Below, in pieces: positions 1 through 7,385 of a stretch of DNA of 32,051 nucleotides. Origin of the DNA: Betaproteobacteria bacterium. Its GTDB lineage: Bacteria; Pseudomonadota; Gammaproteobacteria; Burkholderiales; Gallionellaceae. The notes under the pieces are model-generated. The model saw only the letters and a program-made list of their open reading frames with translations, did not search any database and was not told where the DNA came from. The stretch's first letter is position 1. Every line of letters starts with the position of its first letter. A program made the translations under genes and the position numbers. The stretch covers positions 1 through 32,051 of the forward strand of contig JAIOPT010000156.1 of assembly GCA_021413765.1 (NCBI GenBank). The letters run 5' to 3'.

Positions 1-138
1 ATTTGGAGCATCATTTTGAGCCTAAGCCGAACGATGATTTTAAAATGGAACCCGATTAGGACGCGTCGTTTAGGCGACGCGTATCCGGACTTTCAGTCCG
101 TAATTCAAACCCTCCGGCTTTAGCCGGTGGTTGTTTAG
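1..138. repeat. Three tandem hairpins, possible right end of an IS200/IS605-type element
   Basis: Three stem-loops follow each other closely. The first is a perfect 8-bp stem, 61-68 with 75-82, loop TTTAGG. The second is a perfect 6-bp stem, 86-91 with 95-100, loop TTC. The third is a 5-bp GC stem, 114-118 with 123-127, loop TTTA, extended outward to about 108-132 with a bulge. Such hairpins, with CTTTAGCC-like loops, resemble the subterminal structures of IS200/IS605 elements and the 3' part of TnpB-associated omega RNA. That is a family resemblance from memory, not a search result. No transposase is visible. Positions 3-59 hold a short open plus-strand tail ending in TAG that I do not recognise. 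The glycosyltransferase stop codon at 139-141 touches the hairpin block, so an insertion may have redefined that gene's 3' end. Confidence 0.45.
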
Positions 139-1515
139 TCACAAGTGCACCATTAGGTCCATCTCTCCAATATTTTTTCGGTATTCCAGCTCAAGCTCGT
201 CAACATACTGCTCAATATCCATTGGCCGAACAGCAGCTCCTGATAGCTTTTCCAATAGATCGTGGTCGTCCAAAAGACACTTAATCATTTGAGACAATCC
301 AGATGCCGAACCCGGGTTAAACAAGAGACCGTTTTTGCCAGGGTCAACGACGTCTGATAATCCTCCAATGTCTGATGCTATGAGAGGACAACCCGCTGCC
401 TGAGCTGACAACGAGACCAACGGCATGTTCTCATGCCACAAAGAAGGAATAACCAAGGCATCGATTCCATCCAGTATGGCGGGCATCCTCGCGCTCTCAA
501 AGGTGCCGTAAAATTCTATTCTTTCGTCACCCTGTGCAAGCATACGCAGGTCTTTTATATAGGCGGAGTCTCCCATTGGTGATTTTCCATATATCTTAAT
601 TTTGACAGCAGCATCCATAGGCAATAGTCTACTTGCTTCAACAAGAATATGGAGTCCCTTGTGAGGCAACATCGAGCCGATAAAGCCCAGCATCAATGGC
701 CTATTCGTTCTCTGCCGGATGCGTTTTACATAGCCATGATTCTTGATTCCAAATGGCAGTACTCGAAATTGCGCGCCCGTTATTCCAGCAGTTTCAAGCA
801 TTCTTTGAGCGTGACTGGTAGCAACAAAAATTCTTTCCAGAAGAAGGAGTCTGGCTCTAATTATTTCACTTCTTCTTGCCAGAGCCTGGACATCGCCGAC
901 TCTGCCAGAGAGCTTTATGTTGGACCTCTTAAAACAACACATAATACCCTCCACGGCGCCTGTAGGAATTGAATCAACTATTCCGGATATCCATTTTGGC
1001 TGAGATATAGAAGTCACATGCTTTAGGCAGTTTGCGCCACCGTTGGCTGGCCCGTCGCACATTTTTCCATTTGGCAACAGTAGCGTATGTGTGGGACAGA
1101 CATACCAGAAGTCTGTTGCAGTAAGAAACGCAGGTATTTTTCTTTCATTGCATGCGTCAATTGCTTTAATTGATAGCCGCTCCAGGTGATGGAAATGCAC
1201 CACATCCGGTTCGATCTCTACAAGCAGTTGACGAAATCGGGCTTCAAAAACAGGGTTGTCGTAGTCATTTTGCATGACACTGCATTGGTCTCCCGATGAA
1301 GTACGTCCATGCCTGAATCGAAGAACGCGGATGGAATCAACTTCATACTCATCAAACTGATTAATGTCGCCTGGTTTATCCTTTTCAGGATAGCCTGTCA
1401 CGACAGTAACGTTATGTCCCCTTTGTTTCAAGGCAAGTGCGACACCAAGAACAAGCGTTTCCGTCCCGCCAAAATACTCGGGCAAAAACACATGCGTCGT
1501 CAAAAGAATTTTCAT
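139..1515 (-). CDS. Family 4 glycosyltransferase
   Basis: A 458-residue GT-B fold glycosyltransferase. It probably transfers a sugar from a nucleotide donor to a growing lipid-linked glycan at the inner face of the inner membrane. The N-terminal acceptor domain opens with MKILLTTHVF and a GGTET loop (16-20), typical of GT4. The donor half starts near residue 275 (GFIGSMLPHKG). The E-x7-E element lies at 362-370 (HENMPLVSLS), but its second acidic residue is Ser370. Two cysteines (153, 163) lie in a CDGPxNGGxNC stretch that has a counterpart in the GT4 at 12347-13687, which suggests paralogy. The start overlaps the TGA of the upstream GT4 remnant as ATGA. It is the last gene of the minus-strand train, and its stop abuts the hairpin block at 61-132. 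Donor and acceptor cannot be assigned. Confidence 0.9.
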   Translation of the reverse strand: MKILLTTHVFLPEYFGGTETLVLGVALALKQRGHNVTVVTGYPEKDKPGDINQFDEYEVDSIRVLRFRHGRTSSGDQCSVMQNDYDNPVFEARFRQLLVEIEPDVVHFHHLERLSIKAIDACNERKIPAFLTATDFWYVCPTHTLLLPNGKMCDGPANGGANCLKHVTSISQPKWISGIVDSIPTGAVEGIMCCFKRSNIKLSGRVGDVQALARRSEIIRARLLLLERIFVATSHAQRMLETAGITGAQFRVLPFGIKNHGYVKRIRQRTNRPLMLGFIGSMLPHKGLHILVEASRLLPMDAAVKIKIYGKSPMGDSAYIKDLRMLAQGDERIEFYGTFESARMPAILDGIDALVIPSLWHENMPLVSLSAQAAGCPLIASDIGGLSDVVDPGKNGLLFNPGSASGLSQMIKCLLDDHDLLEKLSGAAVRPMDIEQYVDELELEYRKNIGEMDLMVHL

Positions 1516-1650
1516 TCGTATAAATTCCTAGCCCCGATAACCACCATGTGACCGTATCTCGTAAATTCGCGAACAACTGGGAAAGTCAGCACCTCTGTAC
1601 CAGCTGCATGCTGGAAAAACAAATTGATGGACAGTGCGAAGAATCTTCAT
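1512..1650 (-). pseudogene. Frameshifted N-terminal remnant of a family 4 glycosyltransferase
   Basis: The gap between the epimerase and the last GT4 is not empty. From an ATG at 1648-1650 it reads MKILRTVHQFVFPACS. After a frame change near 1600 it reads AGTEVLTFPVVREFTRYGH and on to a TGA at 1512-1514. Laid together, these match the first 40 or so residues of a GT4 enzyme: compare MKILLTTHVF, then GGTETLVLGVALALKQRGH, in the gene directly downstream. Neither frame alone encodes a useful protein, and the donor-binding half is absent. The remnant's stop overlaps the start of the intact GT4 (ATGA), so it may still act as a translated leader. The likely origin is duplication or replacement of a GT4 gene at this position, followed by deletion. 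The homology is my reading of conserved N-terminal residues, with no alignment run. Confidence 0.72.
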
Positions 1651-1673
1651 GCAATCGAAAGTCCGAGGTCGAA

Positions 1674-2615
1674 TCAAGTAGCCAACTTTGCCAATTCACG
1701 CTTCATCCACAAGGCTGTGCGAACAATTCCATCTCTTAATGTCACCTCGGGCACCCACCCCATCTCATGCATGGCGAAAGAATTGCTGAGTATACTCACC
1801 GGAACGTCAAATGGACGTCCAGGCAGATAGCGGCGCTCGATGGAGGTACCTAGCACATCCTCTAACAGCTCAATGAGTGCATTCAAACTGGTACCGGTAC
1901 CCGAGCTTATATTGAATACGCTACTCGACCCAGAATAGCTCACAGCTTTCGCAAAGGCATCAGCAACATTGCTGATGTAGAGATAATCCCTGGTCACGCT
2001 GCCGTCACCCCAAATATCAATAGGCAAACCCTTGAGAGCGCGATGCATAAAAACACCGACTGCCCCTTGAGCCGTCTCAACTCGCTGCCGTTCTCCAAAA
2101 GGATTGGCAACCCGCAGGATAATTGCCTTGATTCCATGCAACCGCTCATACATGAGAAGATATTTCTCGATGGCAAGTTTTATAATGCCATAAGAAACCT
2201 GCGGCTCAGTTGGGTGGCGTTCATCTATGGGCAAATACGTTGGTGAACCATATACCGTGCCGCCAGAAGAAATAAAAATAATCTTCGGTACATTGCGTGC
2301 CACCATGACGTTGAGCATCTGCAACGTTGCCACAAGGTTGCTCTGAACATCATAGATCGGATCATCGTTCGAACTTTTAGGGAGCGTGGTGGACACTAGA
2401 TGGAAAACCATATCGGTGCCATCTATAGCATCCGCCACATCATGAGTGCTGAGCATATCGCCCACCATCCACTCTACCTGTTCGTGTGCTTCAAACTTGC
2501 GATATGGCTCAACGCGAGGACGCTCGAAAATCCGGAGCGTATGCCCATCGCGCAACAAACGGTCGACAATGGCTGAGCCTATAAAGCCCCCACCGCCAAA
2601 AACAACGCATTTCAT
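1674..2615 (-). CDS. NAD-dependent epimerase/dehydratase (UDP-glucose 4-epimerase-like)
   Basis: A 313-residue extended short-chain dehydrogenase/reductase that acts on a nucleotide sugar. The Rossmann glycine motif GGGGFIG is at residues 7-13. The catalytic Ser is in FISSGGTVYG (about 116-117), and the Tyr-x3-Lys pair is Tyr142/Lys146 in SYGIIKLAIEKY. The sequence after the catalytic motif (RVANPFGERQR, then DYLYISNVADA) is typical of GalE-like C4 epimerases and related 4-ketoreductases. Length is normal. It follows fcl in the transcript with a 41-nt gap, so it probably supplies a further sugar nucleotide to the same glycan. The exact substrate (UDP-Glc/Gal, UDP-GlcNAc, or reduction of a 4-keto sugar) cannot be read from the sequence. 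Confidence 0.88.
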   Translation of the reverse strand: MKCVVFGGGGFIGSAIVDRLLRDGHTLRIFERPRVEPYRKFEAHEQVEWMVGDMLSTHDVADAIDGTDMVFHLVSTTLPKSSNDDPIYDVQSNLVATLQMLNVMVARNVPKIIFISSGGTVYGSPTYLPIDERHPTEPQVSYGIIKLAIEKYLLMYERLHGIKAIILRVANPFGERQRVETAQGAVGVFMHRALKGLPIDIWGDGSVTRDYLYISNVADAFAKAVSYSGSSSVFNISSGTGTSLNALIELLEDVLGTSIERRYLPGRPFDVPVSILSNSFAMHEMGWVPEVTLRDGIVRTALWMKRELAKLAT

Positions 2616-2656
2616 AAATACCCTATCAGACTAAAGCGAGTTATAAATCTGCCCCA

Positions 2657-3667
2657 TTAGTAGGGCAGCGCTCCCACCAACGGCGCGGTGATCAATTCAA
2701 ATTCACGCCCCAGAAAGTCCGTGTAAGCCAAGCGAATCCCCTCATAGACTGATGTGCTGGCTTGCCAACCTAACTCACGATTACGCGAAATATCCAATAG
2801 TTTCCTAGGTGTACCATCCGGCTTGCTTGGGTCATAAATGATTTCGCCTCCGTAACCAACCGCCTGTTTGACTAGTTCTGCCAGTTCTTTGATCGTAACG
2901 TCTTCACCCACGCCAATGTTGATTACCGGCGATAGCCCATAATTACGATTTGCCGCAAGCAATGGCTGGAATTTGTCATCAGCCAAGTTTATGAGGTAAA
3001 CACAGGCATCAGCCATATCGTCACTGTAAAGAAATTCCCTTCTAGGAGTCCCAGTACCCCAGACGGTGACATTGGGCGCACTGCTATTTTTTGCCTCATG
3101 AAATTTGCGGATAAGCGCAGGTAGCACATGAGAGTTATTGGGCTCATAGTTGTCTCCAGGACCATAAAGATTGGTTGGCATTACAGCCAGATACTGAGTG
3201 CCATATTGCCTGTTGTAGCTCCAGCACATTTCGATTCCGGCGATTTTGGCCAAGGCGTAGGGACGGTTTGTTGATTCCAGCGGGCCGGTAAGGAGGTACT
3301 CCTCCTTCATTGGCTGAGGGCAGTCGCGCGGGTAGATGCAGCTCGAGCCCAGAAACAACAAGCGCTTGACCTGGTTTTTGTATGCGGCGTGAATGATGTT
3401 GGTCTGAATGGCCAAGTTCTGATAGATAAAATCGGCCGGATAGGTATTGTTAGCGAGAATGCCGCCCACCTTGGCAGCCGCCAGGAAGACATGGTCGGGT
3501 TTTTCCTGCTCGAAGAAAGCTTCCGTCTCTGCCTGGTTGGTCAGGTTGAGTTCGGCATGGGTTCGGGTAAGCAGGTTGATATAACCCCCTGCCTCCAGTC
3601 GGCGAACAAGGGCCGAACCAACTAAACCTCGGTGACCAGCGATGTAAATTTTATCTTTCAGATTCAT
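2657..3667 (-). CDS. fcl: GDP-L-fucose synthase (GDP-4-keto-6-deoxymannose epimerase-reductase)
   Basis: This enzyme converts GDP-4-keto-6-deoxy-D-mannose to GDP-L-fucose by 3,5-epimerisation and NADPH-dependent reduction. The cofactor motif GHRGLVG is at 11-17. The catalytic Ser lies in LGSSCIYP (108-109), with Tyr137 and Lys141 in [10 protein letters not shown]. The epimerisation Cys110 and His180 (NNSHVLPAL) are present, each one position away from the E. coli GMER residues Cys109 and His179. At 336 residues it is slightly longer than E. coli WcaG. The ATG is 9 nt after the gmd stop, so the two are certainly cotranscribed and make one pathway: GDP-mannose to GDP-L-fucose. The product is presumably used by a fucosyltransferase among the GTs of this locus. 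Confidence 0.97.
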   Translation of the reverse strand: MNLKDKIYIAGHRGLVGSALVRRLEAGGYINLLTRTHAELNLTNQAETEAFFEQEKPDHVFLAAAKVGGILANNTYPADFIYQNLAIQTNIIHAAYKNQVKRLLFLGSSCIYPRDCPQPMKEEYLLTGPLESTNRPYALAKIAGIEMCWSYNRQYGTQYLAVMPTNLYGPGDNYEPNNSHVLPALIRKFHEAKNSSAPNVTVWGTGTPRREFLYSDDMADACVYLINLADDKFQPLLAANRNYGLSPVINIGVGEDVTIKELAELVKQAVGYGGEIIYDPSKPDGTPRKLLDISRNRELGWQASTSVYEGIRLAYTDFLGREFELITAPLVGALPY

Positions 3668-3676
3668 AAAAAATCC

Positions 3677-4762
3677 CTACTCGTGGCAATTCAGGACCGA
3701 ATAGCCATGTCTCTTGACCAATTCATCCCGCTCGGCGGTCTTCAGATCTTCGCGCACCATTTCAGCCACTAATTCATCGAAGGTAACTTTGGGTGTCCAA
3801 CCGAGTTTTACCTTGGCCTTGGTGGGGTCGCCGAGCAAGGTTTCAACTTCAGTAGGGCGGAAGTAGCGCGGATCGACGGAAACGATGCATTTGCCGGAGT
3901 GGTCATAACCTTTTTCATCCACGCCCGCACCATCCCAGCGAATCTGCATACCCAGTTCTTTTGCGGCGGCATTCACGAAATCGCGCACACTGTATTGCAC
4001 GCCGGTAGCAATGACGAAATCTTCCGGCTTGTCCTGTTGCAGCATAAGCCACTGCATTTCGACGTAGTCCTTGGCGTGGCCCCAGTCGCGCTTGGCGTCC
4101 AGATTGCCGAGATAGAGGGCATCCTGCAGCCTGAGCTTGATGCGCGCCAGGGCACGGGTGATCTTGCGGGTGACGAAGGTTTCACCCCGTACCGGAGATT
4201 CGTGATTGAACAAAATGCCGTTGCAGGCATACATGCCATAGGCTTCCCGATAATTGACCGTGATCCAGTAAGCATAAAGCTTGGCGACCGCGTAAGGCGA
4301 GCGGGGATAAAAAGGTGTGGTTTCCTTTTGCGGAGTTTCCTGCACCAAACCGTAAAGTTCGGAGGTGGATGCCTGATAAAAGCGGGTCTTCTTTTCGAGG
4401 CCCAGGATGCGGACTGCTTCCAGCACGCGTAGCGTTCCCAAGGCATCTGAGTTAGCGGTGTATTCGGGCTCTTCGAATGAAACCGCAACATGACTTTGTG
4501 CCGCCAAGTTGTAGATTTCATCCGGCTGCACCTGCTGAATGATGCGGATCAGGCTGCTGGAGTCGGTCATGTCGCCATGATGCAAAACGAAGTGACGATC
4601 TTTCTCGTGCGGATCCTGATACAGATGGTCAATCCGGTCAGTATTAAATAACGATGTGCGACGTTTGATGCCATGCACATCATAGCCTTTTTTCAACAGA
4701 AATTCAGCCAGGTAAGCGCCATCTTGGCCAGTAATACCGGTAATCAGAGCTATTTTTTTCAT
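3677..4762 (-). CDS. gmd: GDP-mannose 4,6-dehydratase
   Basis: The first committed enzyme of GDP-L-fucose and GDP-D-rhamnose synthesis. It dehydrates GDP-mannose to GDP-4-keto-6-deoxymannose in the cytoplasm. The NADP motif TGITGQDG is at 8-15, and [18 protein letters not shown] is diagnostic of the family. The catalytic STSE stretch is at 132-135, with Tyr157 and Lys161 in [13 protein letters not shown]. The downstream [16 protein letters not shown] signature is intact. Length (361) is normal. The 98-nt AT-rich gap before it, after the lipoprotein gene, is one of the longer spaces in the minus-strand train and could hold an internal promoter, though I see no convincing -35/-10 pair. It is followed directly by fcl. 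Confidence 0.97.
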   Translation of the reverse strand: MKKIALITGITGQDGAYLAEFLLKKGYDVHGIKRRTSLFNTDRIDHLYQDPHEKDRHFVLHHGDMTDSSSLIRIIQQVQPDEIYNLAAQSHVAVSFEEPEYTANSDALGTLRVLEAVRILGLEKKTRFYQASTSELYGLVQETPQKETTPFYPRSPYAVAKLYAYWITVNYREAYGMYACNGILFNHESPVRGETFVTRKITRALARIKLRLQDALYLGNLDAKRDWGHAKDYVEMQWLMLQQDKPEDFVIATGVQYSVRDFVNAAAKELGMQIRWDGAGVDEKGYDHSGKCIVSVDPRYFRPTEVETLLGDPTKAKVKLGWTPKVTFDELVAEMVREDLKTAERDELVKRHGYSVLNCHE

Positions 4763-4860
4763 GTAATTTTGTCCAACTTAAATTTAAAACTACCCACTAC
4801 GGAAGATGGTAACTCAGTTCATATACTCGGCAGAAAAGATAAAATCAGAATAAATAAAAA

Positions 4861-5250
4861 TTATCTCTGCCAGATAAAGCCACTACTCCACACGAGGCTC
4901 TTTTTATCAAGTGACAGACGGCCGGTAACGCTCCAGTCTTTAGCCTCCAAAATGTCGCCGACAATCTTTCCACTGGCAACCATCTTGCTTTCATTGGTCA
5001 TCTTAAAAGATCCATCTGCGAGCTGTTCAATTGTTGCCTGGCCAGTGCCAGCAACCCAACTACCAATCAGATCTGCCCCGCTAATTGTGGCGCTGAACTG
5101 CATTTTTTGAATCGGAGCTGATCCCTGCGGCGCTACTTGTACTCCTGCGCCTTCGCTGGCAGCTTTAGAATCATCGGATTTACCACAACCCTGAATAGCA
5201 ACCATCAATATGAGACCTACAAAGCAATAGCGCAGCTTAGTGATGAACAT
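4861..5250 (-). CDS. Small putative lipoprotein, function unknown
   Basis: A 129-residue protein with a lipoprotein-type signal peptide: a short positive N-terminus (MFITKLRY), a hydrophobic core of about 14 residues, and a lipobox-like AIQGC ending at Cys22. A Ser/Ala/Gly-rich linker (to about residue 45) follows. Then comes a compact domain with repeated short beta-type segments (ADLIGSWVAGTGQATIEQL, GSFKMTNES) reminiscent of small beta-sheet domains that begin with a G-x-W motif. The start is supported by an AGGAG 6-7 nt upstream. It lies within the polysaccharide train between gmd and a large membrane protein, so a role in envelope glycan handling is possible, but that is only context. 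I do not recognise the family. Confidence 0.7.
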   Translation of the reverse strand: MFITKLRYCFVGLILMVAIQGCGKSDDSKAASEGAGVQVAPQGSAPIQKMQFSATISGADLIGSWVAGTGQATIEQLADGSFKMTNESKMVASGKIVGDILEAKDWSVTGRLSLDKKSLVWSSGFIWQR

Positions 5251-5305
5251 AACGTACTCCTATAAAATTAAAGCCAATGGATAGAAATTTCAATTTTAAA
5301 ATTGG

Positions 5306-7294
5306 TTAAGGTAATAATTGCTTGTGGAGACTCTTCTTTTCGACATATTTAATATTGCGACGCAGCGGCACTACCCATTGCAAAGCAGACCAAATACCAA
5401 GTACTCCAAACACAACAAAAAATGGCAAAATCGGCAGCAGGTAACGAGTCTGTAATCCGTTCCACGAACTCGAATCCAGCAATGCCAGGAGCAAAACTCT
5501 TGAGACTATCGCGACCAAAGTCAAAGCAGCCACGACTGGAATGACGCCCTGTTTCGTCAAGCCCCTACCACGAATAAACAAAAAAGATAAGAACCCGGCT
5601 GGTAGAAACATCCATCCAAACCAAGACCATACTTTCGACATTGGCGTGATCAAGGCATCCGCCCTGTGCTTCTTCGCACTGTTGGATAATCGATCAACTC
5701 CTATCAATGCGCCCAAAATATCCGGTATGGCACGCATCGCGCCTTCGTGCAGGTCGATCAGGGGAATATGCAATTTCTTTCCATTTATCTGACGTATCCA
5801 AAGTTCCGTAGGCATACCTCCATTTGTAGAACCAAGGGCAAAAGAGATGGCGCCTGGCACATCCGGGCGAATCGGGCCCTCAAGAACTTGCCATGAATAA
5901 GTCGAATCGAACGTGCCGAGACCAACCCATGTACCCGCGGGGAGAGTCATCCAGGCAGCCATTGAAAAACTGGGGAGAGGAGAGCGGCGCCCCACAATCG
6001 CAATATAGTGATCGTACTGGATAGCTGATGCATTCTCCGCCGGCGGCGCGCTCGCCAGATTCGCGACTGTCGGATCCACGAGTTGTCGAACCTCACCAAC
6101 CAATGCATCAGGTAAATCTGGAAGCCATTTAGTCACGTCAGGGTCGACAAATGGCAGCATTACCCGCCTTCTTGGCAATTGCCCGGAGTCAAACGCCTTC
6201 TCCAGCTCCTGTGCCATGGCGAAATATTTCTGCTCAGCTGTTGATGCATTAACATGCCAGCCAGCCGCCGCCGCTGCATCACGAATCGTCCAATAAAACC
6301 ACCCATTTGCAATCTCGCCGGGCACACCGGAAAAAGTGGAGGAATATCTTGCGACTTCTTGCCCCATCGGTCCATCCAGATACGGCTTGAGTTCAGAGAA
6401 GGTGGGACTTTGAGCATAGGCCTTTGCTCTTGTTTGAGCTGTTACCGTGACATACTTGGGCGTCGAACCTGTTGGGTCTACCGCATTCAGGGCGTTGACA
6501 GCATGGGTATATCCCGGCGCCGCAAGTTCATAGCGAGCGAATATGCCCCAGCGTAAGTAATTGGCCCCGGCCAAAGCTATCCCCAAAAGTATTGTTGCAA
6601 CAAGTGGAATTACTACTAAAGGATATCCTAAACGGTATTTAGACACACTATCCCAAAAAACATTTCGCTTAAATGCCGACAGAAGAGCAAGAAGGAATAA
6701 CGCGGGGAGTAGGACAACCCCCTCCTTACGAATGTGATAAGCCCCAGCGAAAGCCAGAGCAGTGGCAATTACCGCACAGATGCGCCGCCAATCACGTATG
6801 TTCGGCACGTTTCGTAAATTCCAGAGCTCGATGAATCCAGCCAGCGTCAGAGCAGACAATACTGCCATTAAGTTCTCGGACAAAGCCCGGTCAAACAGAA
6901 CGAAGCTATATGGGTGAAATACCAGAAAAATATAAATAACAACGCCCGGCCACACAGATTTCAAAAACCGTGCAACGGAATATCCGAGATATACGCTAGA
7001 GATTATCCACGCCAAATCAATAGCCAATCGTGCTGAAATTCCAAGAAGAGACACTCCCTTCAACCACATGGAGTAAACGGGTAGCTGGGCGAATGCCATG
7101 TGACTGTAATGGCCACCATATATCCATTGCAAGGCTCTAGACACAAACCAATAATCATCATACGGCTGATTGAGCGCAAGAATATCGCGATCTCCTCCAA
7201 GCATCAGTCGAATGCAACAAGACAAAATAATAAACAACACTAGTAAGTGGCTCGTGCCGTTTTTAATCGGATTATCGTTTAAAAAAAACTTCAT
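5306..7294 (-). CDS. Large polytopic membrane protein, GT-C glycosyltransferase-like
   Basis: A 662-residue integral membrane protein. The N-terminal half has about eight hydrophobic segments. Then comes a long soluble, probably periplasmic, region (about 265-545), followed by three or four more membrane segments near the C-terminus. The first outside loop carries an acidic pair in QPYDDYWFV (about residues 43-51), as expected for the catalytic D/E motif of GT-C enzymes that use polyprenyl-phosphate sugars. It is a diverged paralogue of the next gene upstream. Shared landmarks are FDRALS versus FDHALS, GEIANGWFYW versus GEIGAGWVWH, SPTFSEL versus SPTLKRL, and QTRYLLP versus EVRYLTS. It may add a sugar to the glycan or a lipid carrier at the periplasmic face. 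The GT-C assignment is inference from topology. Confidence 0.78.
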   Translation of the reverse strand: MKFFLNDNPIKNGTSHLLVLFIILSCCIRLMLGGDRDILALNQPYDDYWFVSRALQWIYGGHYSHMAFAQLPVYSMWLKGVSLLGISARLAIDLAWIISSVYLGYSVARFLKSVWPGVVIYIFLVFHPYSFVLFDRALSENLMAVLSALTLAGFIELWNLRNVPNIRDWRRICAVIATALAFAGAYHIRKEGVVLLPALFLLALLSAFKRNVFWDSVSKYRLGYPLVVIPLVATILLGIALAGANYLRWGIFARYELAAPGYTHAVNALNAVDPTGSTPKYVTVTAQTRAKAYAQSPTFSELKPYLDGPMGQEVARYSSTFSGVPGEIANGWFYWTIRDAAAAAGWHVNASTAEQKYFAMAQELEKAFDSGQLPRRRVMLPFVDPDVTKWLPDLPDALVGEVRQLVDPTVANLASAPPAENASAIQYDHYIAIVGRRSPLPSFSMAAWMTLPAGTWVGLGTFDSTYSWQVLEGPIRPDVPGAISFALGSTNGGMPTELWIRQINGKKLHIPLIDLHEGAMRAIPDILGALIGVDRLSNSAKKHRADALITPMSKVWSWFGWMFLPAGFLSFLFIRGRGLTKQGVIPVVAALTLVAIVSRVLLLALLDSSSWNGLQTRYLLPILPFFVVFGVLGIWSALQWVVPLRRNIKYVEKKSLHKQLLP

Positions 7295-7385
7295 TCATTG
7301 ACCTATTGAATAACTAGATAACTCCGCTTAAGTTTAATGATCCAACCTATGGAGACTTATTCCTTAATACTTTGGTCGAGGACTG

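Noticed and set aside
61-132. Repeated hairpins considered as a CRISPR array
   Set aside because: The stems differ in sequence and there are no equal-length repeats separated by spacers.
3899-4432. 177-codon plus-strand open frame opposite gmd
   Set aside because: It lies wholly inside gmd, which carries all family motifs. The translated sequence shows no recognisable domain and reads like an antisense shadow.
5291-5304. Perfect 14-bp AT palindrome CAATTTTAAAATTG upstream of the lipoprotein gene, with a TTGAAA/TAATTT promoter-like pair nearby (17-bp spacing)
   Set aside because: Such AT-rich palindromes and weak promoter matches are expected by chance in AT-rich gaps. The -10 box would leave almost no leader before the ribosome binding site.
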